A stretch of 64,000 nucleotides of DNA from Henriciella marina (GTDB lineage: Bacteria > Pseudomonadota > Alphaproteobacteria > Caulobacterales > Hyphomonadaceae), in the NCBI RefSeq assembly GCF_027213945.1, contig NZ_JAPWGW010000003.1, positions 186,001 through 250,000 on the forward strand. Direction: 5' to 3'. A program made the translations under genes and the position numbers. The notes beneath the pieces were generated by a model that saw only the letters and a list, made by a program, of their open reading frames with translations, was not told the DNA's origin and ran no database searches. This document shows, in pieces, positions 36,445-45,835 of the stretch; the first letter of the stretch is position 1; the number at the start of each line of letters is the position of its first letter.

Positions 36445-37299
36445 CTAGTGCTCGGCTGAGGCCTGGTCGTGCTCAGCTATCTCTTCAGGCGCTTCCATCT
36501 CGCGCGCCAGCATGATCTCGCGAACCTTGCTATCGATCTTGTAGGCGATCAGCCATTGCCCCGTCATATTGGGATGAATGCCATCTGACTGGATCGGTGA
36601 AAGCCCGCGCCCTTCGAGCGCTTTCATATCAGGCACGATATCGATCAGGTGCGCGTCTGCCTTGCAATCGGGCATCTCATCGGCAGCCGCTTTCGCAAAG
36701 GTGTAATTCATCGTCATCCCATCGATCGGCACAGACCAGCGATACTGATCTTCGTCTTCGATGGCCAAGGCACCCGGTGCAATATCGTCATAGGTGTTCA
36801 CGTAGAGCACATCGACGTCATAGTCGCAGAGCAAAGTCCGAAGGCTCTTGAGCATGAGGTAGTAGGCGGCCGGATTGTTGTTGTGCTCACCGGCGTCGCT
36901 GATCACGATGAAATCGTCATCAAAAACCTGGCCGTTATCGACGCGCGCATAGACGGTGTTACCGCGAGGATCTTCCGTATATGGCAGGCCTGTGCCTCCG
37001 GCATAGCCGGCCCAGTAATCTCCATCGGAGATGAATTTCAGCATCGAAGCCGGAGAGCGCAACGGCCACAGGATCTCGTTTTCTGCTTCTTCAGGCGTGT
37101 ACTGGTCGGGGAATTTCCGCAGCGCATAGCCGCGCATGATGCTGTCACCGAACAGATGGACAACAGGCATATCCGGCGTGCGGTAGTTCGCCATCTGCAC
37201 ATAGTTCTCGTCCTGCGGACCGGCCTGCGCAGCCGCAGGTGAAACCGCGATCAGCGCACTGACGGCCAACGCAAGCAAAAGACGAAATCCTGACATCAT
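36445..37299 (-). CDS. Secreted SGNH/GDSL-type hydrolase
   Basis: A product of about 284 residues with a signal peptide (FRLLLALAVSALIAVSPAAAQA). The nucleophile motif is LFGDSIMRGYALRKFP; the C-terminal catalytic pair is SDGIHPNMTGQWLIAYKI (Asp-x-x-His). The middle block, usually G-x-N-D, appears as SDAGEHNNNP. This variant fits SGNH esterases acting on surface polysaccharides, but the substrate is unknown. Two adjacent ATG codons (37299, 37296) start the signal peptide. The stop codon nearly abuts the convergent flavoprotein gene. The 259-base gap upstream shows no feature I recognise. Confidence 0.82.
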   Translation of the reverse strand: MMSGFRLLLALAVSALIAVSPAAAQAGPQDENYVQMANYRTPDMPVVHLFGDSIMRGYALRKFPDQYTPEEAENEILWPLRSPASMLKFISDGDYWAGYAGGTGLPYTEDPRGNTVYARVDNGQVFDDDFIVISDAGEHNNNPAAYYLMLKSLRTLLCDYDVDVLYVNTYDDIAPGALAIEDEDQYRWSVPIDGMTMNYTFAKAAADEMPDCKADAHLIDIVPDMKALEGRGLSPIQSDGIHPNMTGQWLIAYKIDSKVREIMLAREMEAPEEIAEHDQASAEH

Positions 37300-37558
37300 T
37301 CCCTCGATACTCCTGAGGCACGAGACATTGAGCGAGCGTGCCACCCGCTAAACTAAGAGTTCAGTGGATTTGATAGCGACAACCATTACGGCTTGTCCAT
37401 GCTGTGACCGCTGTTGAGTCCAAGCGCACCGATGCGCACGCTGTTAGTAGTCAAACCAGCATCCAGCTTGTCGGCGCGCAGCGTATCTGGCACTTGCCAG
37501 ACGACGTCCCGGCTTCACATGGAGAAGGGTCAGCTTCGAGGAGCGCGAAGACACCGTC

Positions 37559-37921
37559 ATGATGATCGCCCGCATCCTCGGATTTTTGCTGCTTGGTCTC
37601 GGCGCCATAGGCATCTTCCTGCCTGTCTGGCCGACCACCGTGTTCTGGATTGGTGCGGCGCTCTGCTTTGCGCGGTCCAGTCCTGCCATGCGCGACTGGA
37701 TCTATGGCCGCCCCGGCTTCGGGCCGCCTATCCGCAATTTCATCGAAGACGGCACGCTGTCGCGAAAGTCGAAATCGGGTGCCCTGATTGGCATGACGCT
37801 CGCTGGCGGTATCTCGACCGCGTTTCTCTGGGGACGCTGGACATGGCTCGCCGCAGCGCTTGCCCTGCTTGCCAGCGGTATGGCTTATGTGGCGAGCCGC
37901 CCATCCGATCCGCCGGCCTGA
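37559..37921 (+). CDS. DUF454 (YbaN-like) membrane protein
   Basis: A protein of 120 residues with three to four hydrophobic segments. The N-terminus RILGFLLLGLGAIGIFLPVWPTTVFWIGAALCFARSSP is the DUF454 signature (G-x-x-G-x-x-L-P-x-x-P-T-T-x-F). It continues with a loop RDWIYGRPGFGPPIRNFIEDG and two closing helices. Function unknown; the E. coli member YbaN is an inner-membrane protein. Its last 37 bases overlap the convergent HNH gene. Confidence 0.88.
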   Translation: MMIARILGFLLLGLGAIGIFLPVWPTTVFWIGAALCFARSSPAMRDWIYGRPGFGPPIRNFIEDGTLSRKSKSGALIGMTLAGGISTAFLWGRWTWLAAALALLASGMAYVASRPSDPPA

Positions 37922-38163
37922 CGCTTGCCCTTGCGCTTGTTGCAGACAGCATGCGCCAGCTGAAGGTTGTCCAGCCTGTCCAGCCCGCCGCCTGCCTTCG
38001 GAATGACATGGTCGAAAGTCGGCCGCTGCTTTTTCCAGATACTGGCGTGCGCCACATCAAAGCGGCCATGCGGCATCCCCTTACCGCACAGGGCGCATTG
38101 ACCCGCCTGCGCCACCCAGAGGCTATCGAAATGCGCGCGGCTCAGCGGCCGAATTTCAGCCAT
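37885..38163 (-). CDS. HNH endonuclease domain protein
   Basis: A protein of 92 residues. A zinc knuckle C-A-L-C precedes the HNH core FDHVIPKAGGGLDRLDNLQLAHAVCNKRKGKR, with His, Asn and a further Cys in the expected order. Such stand-alone small HNH proteins occur widely in alphaproteobacteria and their roles are mostly unknown; toxin, homing and repair roles are all possible. ATG 38163 or 38166. The start overlaps the end of the small membrane gene (38156-38338), and the 3' end overlaps the DUF454 gene. Confidence 0.82.
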   Translation of the reverse strand: MAEIRPLSRAHFDSLWVAQAGQCALCGKGMPHGRFDVAHASIWKKQRPTFDHVIPKAGGGLDRLDNLQLAHAVCNKRKGKRQAGGSDGRLAT

Positions 38164-38338
38164 CATCGCTCGCCTTGCGCTTGGCGAGCAGCAGCAGGAG
38201 CGAAATCACCGCGCCCACGATCGCCACACCCGCAACGACCACAAAGGCAATGCTCGCCGCCACCATCACGATGACCGCAATGACGGTCAGCATGAAGACC
38301 ACACCGGCCCAGCCCAGAAATGTTTTCGGCTTTTGCAT
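38156..38338 (-). CDS. Small two-helix membrane protein
   Basis: A product of 60 residues, almost wholly hydrophobic: WAGVVFMLTVIAVIVMVAAS, then IAFVVVAGVAIVGAVISLLLLLAK and a basic/acidic end KRKASDDG. The frame has a proper ATG and runs in the same direction as folD and the HNH gene, overlapping the latter by 8 bases. I do not recognise it. It is probably real by position and composition. Confidence 0.55.
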   Translation of the reverse strand: MQKPKTFLGWAGVVFMLTVIAVIVMVAASIAFVVVAGVAIVGAVISLLLLLAKRKASDDG

Positions 38339-38425
38339 CGTGCTGTCTCTCCTGCTCGCCTGCCATCCTCTATAACGGCTTTGCCGCCTACTGGTTCATG
38401 GCGTGCTGGAACAGGCCGCAGCCAG

Positions 38426-39310
38426 TTAGAGACCAGACGGCAGCGCCCAGCCGCGGCGATAGCAGGCCGCAATCACCGTGTTGCGCAGCAGGCAAGCAAT
38501 CGTCATCGGGCCGACGCCGCCCGGCACAGGCGTGATATGGCCAGCGACCTTCTCGCAATCGCCAAAGTCCGCATCGCCAACGAGGCGCGTCTTGCCTTCG
38601 CCCTTCTCAGGCGCATCAATCCGGTTGATACCAACGTCGATCACAACGGCGCCAGGCTTCACCCAGTCGCCCTTGACCATTTCAGGCCGCCCGACCGCGG
38701 GCACAAGAATATCTGCCGTCCGGCATAGCGCAGCAAGGTCCTTCGTCCGCGAATGCGCAATCGTCACCGTGCAGTTCTCAGCCAGGAACAGGAGCGCAGC
38801 AGGCTTGCCCACCAAAATGGAGCGGCCGATCACGACGACCTTCTTGCCGGAAAGATCGTCCCCCAGAACTGACTTGGCGAGGATGACACAGCCCGTAGGC
38901 GTACATGGACGAAGCCCCTCCTTGCCAAGGACCAGGCGTCCTGCGCTCGCTTCTGTCAGACCATCGACATCCTTTGCCGGCGCGATGCATTCGATAGCGC
39001 GCTGCTCATCGAGCCCCTTGGGCAGTGGCAGCTGGAGCAGGATGCCGTCCACCTCATCATCACCGTTCAGACGGGAAATAAGCCCCTCGACCTCATCCTG
39101 ACTGGCATCCACCGGCAGGTGATGATGCAGCGAGCGCATGCCGGCCTCTTCGGTCTGGCGCACCTTGTTGCGAACATAGACCTGGCTTGCCGGGTCTTCG
39201 CCAACCAGCACGACGGCAAGTGTCGGCTGGCCGGGAAGCGACGAGACCGCCTCGCCAACCTTTGCGCGCACATCCGCTGCGACCTGTTTGCCATCGATAC
39301 GTTCAGCCAT
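38426..39310 (-). CDS. folD: Bifunctional methylenetetrahydrofolate dehydrogenase/cyclohydrolase
   Basis: FolD interconverts 5,10-methylene-THF and 10-formyl-THF using NADP. The 294-residue product has [22 protein letters not shown] (catalytic Lys), [17 protein letters not shown], the Rossmann segment [19 protein letters not shown], and the closing [15 protein letters not shown]. It fits with the glycine cleavage system elsewhere in the window, since both feed the same one-carbon pool. The start overlaps the end of the DUF167 gene by 8 bases. Confidence 0.96.
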   Translation of the reverse strand: MAERIDGKQVAADVRAKVGEAVSSLPGQPTLAVVLVGEDPASQVYVRNKVRQTEEAGMRSLHHHLPVDASQDEVEGLISRLNGDDEVDGILLQLPLPKGLDEQRAIECIAPAKDVDGLTEASAGRLVLGKEGLRPCTPTGCVILAKSVLGDDLSGKKVVVIGRSILVGKPAALLFLAENCTVTIAHSRTKDLAALCRTADILVPAVGRPEMVKGDWVKPGAVVIDVGINRIDAPEKGEGKTRLVGDADFGDCEKVAGHITPVPGGVGPMTIACLLRNTVIAACYRRGWALPSGL

Positions 39311-39590
39311 CGCCCATCCACTCCTCGATCTGGCGCGCTGCCGCGCTGCCGTTTTCGGTCTCGATGTCCACGCCTTTAGTGCGGCTCGTCTGCCCGGTCA
39401 CCACCTTTACGGCAGATTTCGGCAGGCCCAGCGCCTTGGCGAGCAGCTTCTCTACTGCCCCATTCGCCTTGCCCTTTTCAGGCACGGCGCGAACGCGGAT
39501 TTTCAGGCTTGGTCGCCCGTCGGCATCGTAGGTCAGCTCTTCGATACGGTCAGCCGAAGCATTCGGCGTTACCCGGACCGAAAGACGCAT
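39303..39590 (-). CDS. DUF167 (YggU-like) protein
   Basis: A product of 95 residues with the DUF167 pattern [19 protein letters not shown], then [43 protein letters not shown]. The family is a small alpha/beta fold of unknown function, often next to yggT. It overlaps YggT by one base and folD by 8 bases, so the three are one operon. Confidence 0.93.
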   Translation of the reverse strand: MRLSVRVTPNASADRIEELTYDADGRPSLKIRVRAVPEKGKANGAVEKLLAKALGLPKSAVKVVTGQTSRTKGVDIETENGSAAARQIEEWMGDG

Positions 39591-39898
39591 CAGCCCGGCA
39601 TCGCAAAGAGCAGTTGTGGAAACAGCCAGTCGCGGGTGAACAGGATGAGCAGCGCCAGGATAAAGACAGAAAGGTCCAGCTGGCCGAGCGGCGGGATCGT
39701 ATTGCGGATCGGACGCAGCAGTGGCTCAAGCACCGATTCAAGCATGGAATAGATCTGGCGGGCAATCTGACCGTAGGGCGACAGGATATTGAACGTGAAC
39801 AGCCAGCTCATGATCACATAGGCAAAGAGCGCAAACAGGATCAGCGTCAGGATCGGGTAAATGAAGTACTGGTATAGCGCCAAAGCGAGGTCCTGCAC
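39590..39898 (-). CDS. YggT-family membrane protein
   Basis: A protein of 102 residues with two hydrophobic stretches: FIYPILTLILFALFAYVIMSWLF and LDLSVFILALLILFTRDWL. Between them is ILSPYGQIARQIYSMLESVLEPLLRPIRNTIPPLG, which matches the YggT motif (EPLLRPIR-x-x-P). I chose GTG 39898, behind AAGGAGA with a spacing of 8; the longer frame to 39979 adds residues with no homology. YggT proteins have been linked to ion homeostasis and to division or chloroplast nucleoid organisation; the role here is unknown. Confidence 0.88.
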   Translation of the reverse strand: MQDLALALYQYFIYPILTLILFALFAYVIMSWLFTFNILSPYGQIARQIYSMLESVLEPLLRPIRNTIPPLGQLDLSVFILALLILFTRDWLFPQLLFAMPG

Positions 39899-40066
39899 GG
39901 GTCTGATCTCCTTGTCCTTGAGAGGCCTGACTAAGCCGAATGCCCCGCGCTCTGCAATATGAAAGCTGCGCAGGTTCACTCAGGGGAAGCCGCTCTTTTA
40001 TGAGAAGTCCGCTTGCCGCAGGCGGGAAACCCTTCCATCTTCAACCTGCGCACGAAGTGGAGGCAC

Positions 40067-41287
40067 ATGCTGCATCAGGGCGAAATCGAACAACCTTTAC
40101 GCCCCCTGAGCGGTTGGCAGAAAGGTATCATCGCCTTTGCCAACGTGGCCATGGGCGCTGGCATGACGATCAATTTTGTCGTGGTTGCCCCGCTCGCGCG
40201 GGAAGCTGGCCTGACAGAAATTGAAGTTGCAGGCATCCTTACCCTTTCAGCAGCCATCTATGCGCTGATGATCCCGCAATGGGGCCGCTGGGCCGACAGG
40301 TTCGGGCGTAAGCGCGTCATGGTTTTCTCGCTTATGGCGATGGCTGGCACGAATACGCTTTTCGTTCTCGCGCTTCAGGCCGCGCTCGCTGGACTGGTAA
40401 CTGGCCTATCGACTTTCTTCCTTCTGGCTTTCATGCGTTTGTGGTTCGGCCTTCTCTCGCCCGGCCTTCAGCCAGCCGCGATGGCGGCCATGACGGATGC
40501 GACGACACCGGCAACGCGGGCCGGCGGGCTTGGCATGCTCAGTGCGGGCATGGCGCTCGGTTCCATCCTTGGGCCTGCAGGCTCCAGCGTCCTCGCCAAA
40601 TTAGGCGCGCTCGCGCCGATCTGGGGCTCGATCATTTTCTGCGCAGCGGCAGGTGTCATCATCGCTTTTGCCCTGCCCAAGTCACGCGGACATCGCGACA
40701 GCAGCCGGCCAGAGCCGCTGCGCATACGCGACCCGCGCGTCTTCCCGCACCTCGCTTTCCTGCTCTGCTACTTCATCGCCGTCGGCGCGATCCAGCAGAC
40801 ACTTGCCTGGCTGATGGAAGACCGGTTCAACACGGCGCAGGCGGACACGGTGCAGGCGGTCGGCATTGTCTTTTCCTGCATGGCAGTGATGATGATCATC
40901 GTCCAGTTTGGCTATGTGCAGCGCCTCAATCCCTCGCCGCGCAGGATCCTTCCAATCGGCCTTGCCCTGATTGGTGCAGGCTATGTCGGCGCCGCGCTGT
41001 TGAACGACTTTGTGGCGATGTGCGCCGCCTTCTGCATGGTCGGCGCAGGCTCTGCCATGGCCGTGCCCGCCGCAAATGCCCTTGGCAGTCTTTCGGTCGA
41101 GCGCCACGAACAGGGCAAGGCCGCCGCCCTTCTGTCAGCCGCGCCGCCCTCGGGTTTCATCTTCGGCCCGCTCCTCGGCGCCGCCCTCTATACGCTCGAT
41201 AGCCGCTTGCCGCTCATCGTCAGCGCGGCGATGATGCTCTCCCTGCTAGGCTACCGGCTGATCCGCGAAACACGGCGTGCGACCTGA
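40067..41287 (+). CDS. MFS transporter
   Basis: A major facilitator of 406 residues with about twelve transmembrane helices. The loop 2-3 signature is present as WGRWADRFGRKRVMVFSLM, and the domain linker lies around LPKSRGHRDSSRPEP. I chose ATG 40067, with GGAGG 4 bases upstream; the frame extends to a TTG at 40013. The substrate cannot be told; its overall look is that of the drug/metabolite efflux (DHA1-like) branch. The start lies about 170 bases from the divergent YggT gene. No regulator is adjacent. Confidence 0.88.
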   Translation: MLHQGEIEQPLRPLSGWQKGIIAFANVAMGAGMTINFVVVAPLAREAGLTEIEVAGILTLSAAIYALMIPQWGRWADRFGRKRVMVFSLMAMAGTNTLFVLALQAALAGLVTGLSTFFLLAFMRLWFGLLSPGLQPAAMAAMTDATTPATRAGGLGMLSAGMALGSILGPAGSSVLAKLGALAPIWGSIIFCAAAGVIIAFALPKSRGHRDSSRPEPLRIRDPRVFPHLAFLLCYFIAVGAIQQTLAWLMEDRFNTAQADTVQAVGIVFSCMAVMMIIVQFGYVQRLNPSPRRILPIGLALIGAGYVGAALLNDFVAMCAAFCMVGAGSAMAVPAANALGSLSVERHEQGKAAALLSAAPPSGFIFGPLLGAALYTLDSRLPLIVSAAMMLSLLGYRLIRETRRAT

Positions 41288-41382
41288 GCAACCGTCTCGA
41301 TGTTTCCTGCGTTGATTTCGCGGGGGCTTGCCGATCAAGCGTGTTCGGCTAGCTCCATGACAAAGCGATGGAGGCTGATCGA

Positions 41383-41922
41383 ATGAAACTGAACCTGAAA
41401 CTTCTTGCGGGTTGCGCAGCAGCGATTGCACTGGCGGCCTGCGGCGGTCCTGAAACCGTGGACGAGACGCCAGCTGCAGACGACCCGATTGAAAGCGAAG
41501 GCTCGCTCACCGATGACCCTGAACTGGGCATGGATGAAGAGCCTGGCGGCGACATGAATATGAGCATGTCTGATGCCGACACGGATGCCGCCAACGAAAC
41601 TCTCGCCGCCCTCGAAGGCGACTGGGTCTCCAGCGATGACAATCTCTCGAAGATGTCCATTCTCGATGGAACAGTCACCATGATGTATGACGGAGAGGTA
41701 CTGAGCACCGAGACGCTCCAGACCGTGGACAGCTGTCCGGACGCTGTCGGCGACACCAGCGACATGCAGCTCATCACCATGACTGGCGCAGAGAGCAATG
41801 AAACCCTCTGCTACGGCATCATCGCGCTGACAGAGGCAGAGCTTCAGCTCACCTCATATCCGCGCGGCAACACGCTCACCTATATCCGCATGCCAGCCAT
41901 CACGGACGAAGACGCGCAATAG
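41383..41922 (+). CDS. Lipoprotein, unknown function
   Basis: A product of 179 residues. The signal ends IALAAC (Cys20). The next 50 residues are acidic and low complexity, with a short Met-rich motif DMNMSMSDAD. The C-terminal 110 residues look like a small beta domain: LEGDWVSSDDNLSKMSI, then DGTVTMMYDGEVL, a Cys pair (SCPDAVGD and TLCYGII) and LQLTSYPRGNTLTYIR. Domains of this sort occur in envelope-stress or META-like lipoproteins, but I cannot assign one. ATG 41383 has GGAGG. A terminator follows at 41947. Confidence 0.72.
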   Translation: MKLNLKLLAGCAAAIALAACGGPETVDETPAADDPIESEGSLTDDPELGMDEEPGGDMNMSMSDADTDAANETLAALEGDWVSSDDNLSKMSILDGTVTMMYDGEVLSTETLQTVDSCPDAVGDTSDMQLITMTGAESNETLCYGIIALTEAELQLTSYPRGNTLTYIRMPAITDEDAQ

Positions 41923-41946
41923 GCAAGAAGCCGTAACGAAAAGATT

Positions 41947-41979
41947 GGGCCGGAGACGAGCAAGCCTCCGGCCCGTTTT
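41947..41979. terminator. Rho-independent terminator between convergent genes
   Basis: Stem GGGCCGGAG (41947-41955) with CTCCGGCCC (41966-41974), followed by GTTTTCC. It ends the lipoprotein gene and lies directly before the stop of the convergent VOC gene (41981). Confidence 0.8.
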
Positions 41980-41980
41980 C

Positions 41981-42355
41981 CTATCCGCCCATGGTAAAGG
42001 CGTTGAGCTTGTTGCCATCGGGGTCGCGAAAATAGGCTGCGTAGAAGCCATCTTCACCGCGCGGGCCCGGAGCCCCTTCATCACTGCCGCCATTGGCGAG
42101 CGCTATTTGGTGAAGCTTGTCGACTTGCGCGCGGTCCCTGGCCTGCAGAGCGACCATCGTGCCATTACCAACGCTTGCCGGCTTGCCATCGAATGGCTTG
42201 GTCGCCGCGATACCTGCCGGTCCGTCCGGCTTGCCCCAGGCAATGAAAGTCTCAAAATCCATCATACGCCCTGTGCCCATCTCGCTGGCAATTGCATCAT
42301 AGAACTTCGCTGCGCGCGGAAGATCGTTCGTGCCAATTGTAACGTATCCAATCAT
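41981..42355 (-). CDS. VOC-family (glyoxalase-like) protein
   Basis: A product of 124 residues. It opens MIGYVTIGTNDLPRAAKFYDAIASEMG and ends GFYAAYFRDPDGNKLNAFTMG, the two halves of a VOC fold. This group (YP-V-T-x-G-x-N-D type, lactoylglutathione lyase-like) has a usual GNGT-M-V-A-L middle strand, seen here as VGNGTMVALQARDR. The substrate is unknown. The start is ATG 42355 behind AGGAGG; the open frame continues upstream without homology. Confidence 0.85.
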   Translation of the reverse strand: MIGYVTIGTNDLPRAAKFYDAIASEMGTGRMMDFETFIAWGKPDGPAGIAATKPFDGKPASVGNGTMVALQARDRAQVDKLHQIALANGGSDEGAPGPRGEDGFYAAYFRDPDGNKLNAFTMGG

Positions 42356-42434
42356 TGCCCCACCTCCTGTTTCGGAAATAGGAACATAGCATGAACGACT
42401 GTCGAGTGGCGAGCAATTTCTCTCGCATGCGAGC

Positions 42435-43190
42435 CTATCGGATAAAGTCGTCCCGGCAGCCGCTCTTCGCCTGCCTTGGCGTGCCAAGGAAGATGTCTTC
42501 GAATATCAGCCGGTTGCCCTCGATCCTCGCGCGGCCTTCAGTAACAATATCTTCCGGGGTCTGGTTGCCGCCTTCGACTTCAAAGCTGAAATTCCCGGTC
42601 GCCGGATCATAATCAAATGCTGCCCAGTAATCCTTGTAGACCTCGAACGGCGTCCAGGTCACTGACAGCTCGCCGCCGCCAGTAAAGACGAGTTCCTGAA
42701 CCGCACTATTTGGCGGGCAGTTCTCATTATCCTGGCGCCAGTAGCCGACAAACGGGTTCTGCTCTGCACTGAAGACGGCGATCGGGCCGCCAATTGGGTG
42801 GCGGCCTCGATAAGTCCCCTCAACGCGAATGCGCGTACCCACGTCGAGATCTGGCGAAATAGTCAGCAGCGCTGCGCCAGCCTCGTCGCGCGAAAAGTGG
42901 CCAGCCTCTGCCGGAGCGACGTTGAGATTACCGATACAGCCCGCCGGCACCGAATTGTAGCCGCCAGGCATGTCGGCCCAATAAGGCTGAAGCATAATCG
43001 TCTCACCCGGTTCAGCCGACTTTGGCTCCATCCAGAAGAAGAAGACCTTGTCGCCTACCGCCGGACAGGCCTCGCCCGCCAACACGGCGCGCCGCGCTCC
43101 CTCCTGCGGGTCTACCGGGTTAGCCTGACAGGCCGGGGCGCTGATAACGCCACCCGCCGCTATTAGGCTAACGAAAACTGCGTGCTTCAT
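42435..43190 (-). CDS. Secreted hypothetical protein (probable lipoprotein)
   Basis: A product of 251 residues. The N-terminus MKHAVFVSLIAAGGVISAPAC is a signal; the final APAC may be a lipobox (Cys21) but is not ideal. Two halves follow: one with KVFFFWMEPKSAEPGETIMLQPYWADMPGGY, an immunoglobulin-like strand pattern, and one with PFVGYWRQDNENCPPN, then a beta-rich region. Four more cysteines are present. I recognise no family. It lies upstream of the VOC gene on the same strand with an 79-base gap. Confidence 0.6.
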   Translation of the reverse strand: MKHAVFVSLIAAGGVISAPACQANPVDPQEGARRAVLAGEACPAVGDKVFFFWMEPKSAEPGETIMLQPYWADMPGGYNSVPAGCIGNLNVAPAEAGHFSRDEAGAALLTISPDLDVGTRIRVEGTYRGRHPIGGPIAVFSAEQNPFVGYWRQDNENCPPNSAVQELVFTGGGELSVTWTPFEVYKDYWAAFDYDPATGNFSFEVEGGNQTPEDIVTEGRARIEGNRLIFEDIFLGTPRQAKSGCRDDFIR

Positions 43191-43218
43191 ACCCTGCCCC
43201 TCTCAACTCATGGCGAGA

Positions 43219-43992
43219 CTACATCGCAGAGATGCCGCCATCCACCTTGAGCTCGATGCCAGTCACCAGCTTGCTCTCATCAGAGGCGAGATACAGCACC
43301 GCATAGGCGATATCATCTGGCTCCCCGACCTTGCCGAGCGGGATCTGGCGGCCGAGCTTCTTGAGGCCTTCTTCCTCACCAAACATTTCCTTGGTGCGGT
43401 CCAGGATCGGCGTGTTGATAAAGACGGGGTGCACCGAGTTACAACGGATCTGGCCGCCGGTCTTGGCGCAGTGAAGCGCGATCGATTTCGACATGTGGCG
43501 CACAGCTGCCTTGGCCGTGTTGTAGGCGATATAGTTGCCGCTCGCGATGATGCCGGCGATGGACGAGATATTCACGATCGAGCCAAGGCCATGATCGCGC
43601 ATCAACGGGATCGCGTATTTGCAGCCATGGAATATCGAGTCGACATCGACTTCCTGGACCTTGCGGAACATCTCGTAATTCTCATCCTCGACAGAACCGA
43701 GCGAGCCGATACCCGCATTGTTGACGAGCACATTGAGCCCGCCCATCGCGTCATGCGCTTCTTTCAGAACGGTTTGCCAACGGTCTGCGTCGGTAACATC
43801 ATGCTGCCAAGCGAATGCGGTACCATCGCCAAGCTCTGCATTGATTGCGGCGGCGACCTTGGTCGCACCATCGCCATTCACGTCTGTGACGGCGACCTTC
43901 GCACCTTCCCGGGCGAGCATCCATGCAGTTGCCTCGCCAAGCCCCTGCGCGCCGCCTGTGATGAATGCCTTCTTGCCTGAAACTCTGCCCAT
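43219..43992 (-). CDS. Short-chain dehydrogenase/reductase
   Basis: A classical SDR of 257 residues. The cofactor motif is TGGAQGLGEATA, the NNAGIGSLG motif follows, and the catalytic set is Ser in VNISSIAGII, Tyr in YIAYNTAKAAV and its Lys. An Asp after the second strand (VTDVNGDG) suggests NAD preference. The C-terminus ends LKVDGGISAM, as usual. Substrates of this type include 3-hydroxyacyl and steroid-like alcohols; none can be inferred from neighbours. Confidence 0.9.
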   Translation of the reverse strand: MGRVSGKKAFITGGAQGLGEATAWMLAREGAKVAVTDVNGDGATKVAAAINAELGDGTAFAWQHDVTDADRWQTVLKEAHDAMGGLNVLVNNAGIGSLGSVEDENYEMFRKVQEVDVDSIFHGCKYAIPLMRDHGLGSIVNISSIAGIIASGNYIAYNTAKAAVRHMSKSIALHCAKTGGQIRCNSVHPVFINTPILDRTKEMFGEEEGLKKLGRQIPLGKVGEPDDIAYAVLYLASDESKLVTGIELKVDGGISAM

Positions 43993-44164
43993 GATGCGCG
44001 CTCCTCTCGCCTTGTTTTATCTGCTGTAGGGCTTGCAGTTCCAGCTTCGCCACGCTGCGTCAAGGCAGAACCTCCCGGGTTCAAAACCTGCTTCTTCCGA
44101 ACGTGAAGCTTTTTTAAATGATTTTGGGGTCTTCTCAGCGGCAAAAATATATGGGGAGAGGCGC

Positions 44165-45835
44165 TTGGCGCACCGCAACGAAATCAATCTGTCGCTCAAT
44201 CAGGTCCTTGATGCCGTCGCGGGCATCGAGAACGGATTTGCCCTGCATGGCCCGAACTTCGAACTTCTCTTCGTGAATGAGACGGCCCGGCTCCACTTCC
44301 CGGAATTCTATGCTCAGCTCTCAGCGGGCAGGAATCTCGACGAAGCCATGCTCGCCAGTACGCGCTCGATCATCGAAGACAGCGAGAGGTTCAGCACGGT
44401 CGATTATTCACGCCAGCTGGTCGAAAAGATTCGGTCTTTCGGCACGATCGACGTACAGACAAGCGAAGGCAATACGATCAAGGCAAGCTTCTCGCCCATG
44501 CCGGACGGCAACGTCCTTTGCCTCAGCCACGACATCACCGACATTCAGGAAAACCAGCGCAAGCTGCGTCACGCCAAGCGCGAAGCACAGGCGGCAAGCG
44601 AGGCGAAATCTGAATTCCTGGCCTCGATGAGCCATGAGATCCGCACACCGCTCAACGGCATACTCGGCATGGCGCAGGCGCTGGCGTCCCGCCAACTCGA
44701 TACTGATGAGCGGGAAATGGTCGGCGCCATCCTCGATTGCTCGAAATCGTTGATGACGCTTCTCAACGACATTCTGGACCTCTCGAAGATCGAGGCTGGC
44801 AAGCTCGACATCGCGCCGATCGCCGACGACTTTCGCCACAAGCTCAAGCGGACCGAGCGTTTCTACCGCCCGAAGGCCGAAGAGAAGGGCCTTTTCCTGC
44901 GTGTGATCGTGGACAAGTCCGTCCCCTCTGTCCTCGAATTTGACCCCGTTCGCTTCCGCCAGTGCATCGACAATCTCGTGTCGAACGCCCTCAAGTTCAC
45001 GTCCGAAGGCGGCGTGATCGTTGCCGCGACGTGTGAGCCGACCGACAGGGAAGGACATGTCCGTTTGAAGATCCATGTGTCCGACACTGGTATCGGCATG
45101 GATGAGGGCCAGGTCGCGAGCCTGTTCGAGAACTTCCAGCAGGCAGATCGCTCCACGACCCGTATCTATGGCGGCACAGGACTAGGCCTTGCCATTACCA
45201 GAAAGCTCGCCCGCATGATGGGCGGCGATGTCAGCGTCGTCAGCAAGCCAGGCAAGGGCTCCATCTTCACGCTCAGCTTTGAAGCAACCCTTCCCGAATA
45301 CGCAGCGCCGCCTCAGATCCCGGAAAGCTTCAAACCACACGAGGTCAAAGTCCGCGACGAACGCGTCGTCGACTTTCGTGGCAAGACGGCCCTCGTCGTG
45401 GACGACAACCGCATCAATCGCCGCGTTGCGCGTCTCTTTATTGAGCCGGTGGGACTGCACGTCCTCGAAGCATCGAGTGGCGAGGAGGCTCTCGAAGTCC
45501 TCCAGACTTCAAAAATCGACATTGTGCTACTCGACATACACATGCCGAAGATGGACGGGCCTGAAACCCTCAAACGCCTGCGCGAGATGGGCGGCGCCTT
45601 TGAAAGCGTACCTGTCATCGCGCTCACCGCGGATGCCATGGCCGGCGACCGCGAGCGTTACATGAAGATGGGCATGTCTGACTACGTGTCCAAGCCCATC
45701 GATGAGCGCGAGCTTATCGCAACCATGAGCCGGTGCATGTCAGCGGCAGGTCCCGAAGTCGCCGCACAGCGCAACGCCGAAGATGCGGAGACGCTGGGCG
45801 CCCTCGACAGCCTCATCCAGCGGATGAGCGCCTAG
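44165..45835 (+). CDS. Soluble hybrid histidine kinase (PAS-HisKA-HATPase-REC)
   Basis: A 556-residue sensor without membrane segments. A PAS-like domain (about 10-130) is followed by the H-box [15 protein letters not shown] with His157, then N-box [17 protein letters not shown] and [11 protein letters not shown]-terminal receiver domain begins near 405 (TALVVDDN) with phospho-acceptor Asp457 in [11 protein letters not shown] and Lys in YVSKPIDE. The start is TTG 44165 with GGGGAGAGG directly upstream; the longer frame to TTG 44033 has no ribosome site. No histidine phosphotransferase or cognate regulator is adjacent. Its last 4 bases overlap convergent phhB. Confidence 0.92.
   Translation: MAHRNEINLSLNQVLDAVAGIENGFALHGPNFELLFVNETARLHFPEFYAQLSAGRNLDEAMLASTRSIIEDSERFSTVDYSRQLVEKIRSFGTIDVQTSEGNTIKASFSPMPDGNVLCLSHDITDIQENQRKLRHAKREAQAASEAKSEFLASMSHEIRTPLNGILGMAQALASRQLDTDEREMVGAILDCSKSLMTLLNDILDLSKIEAGKLDIAPIADDFRHKLKRTERFYRPKAEEKGLFLRVIVDKSVPSVLEFDPVRFRQCIDNLVSNALKFTSEGGVIVAATCEPTDREGHVRLKIHVSDTGIGMDEGQVASLFENFQQADRSTTRIYGGTGLGLAITRKLARMMGGDVSVVSKPGKGSIFTLSFEATLPEYAAPPQIPESFKPHEVKVRDERVVDFRGKTALVVDDNRINRRVARLFIEPVGLHVLEASSGEEALEVLQTSKIDIVLLDIHMPKMDGPETLKRLREMGGAFESVPVIALTADAMAGDRERYMKMGMSDYVSKPIDERELIATMSRCMSAAGPEVAAQRNAEDAETLGALDSLIQRMSA

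Noticed and set aside
37414-38274. A 286-codon plus-strand frame across the DUF454 and HNH genes
   Set aside because: It overlaps two recognisable genes in other frames and contains only low-complexity Arg/Pro/Ala sequence.
39899-39979. The longer frame of the YggT gene (start at 39979)
   Set aside because: The extra 27 residues have no homology to the family, while GTG 39898 has a strong AAGGAGA site.
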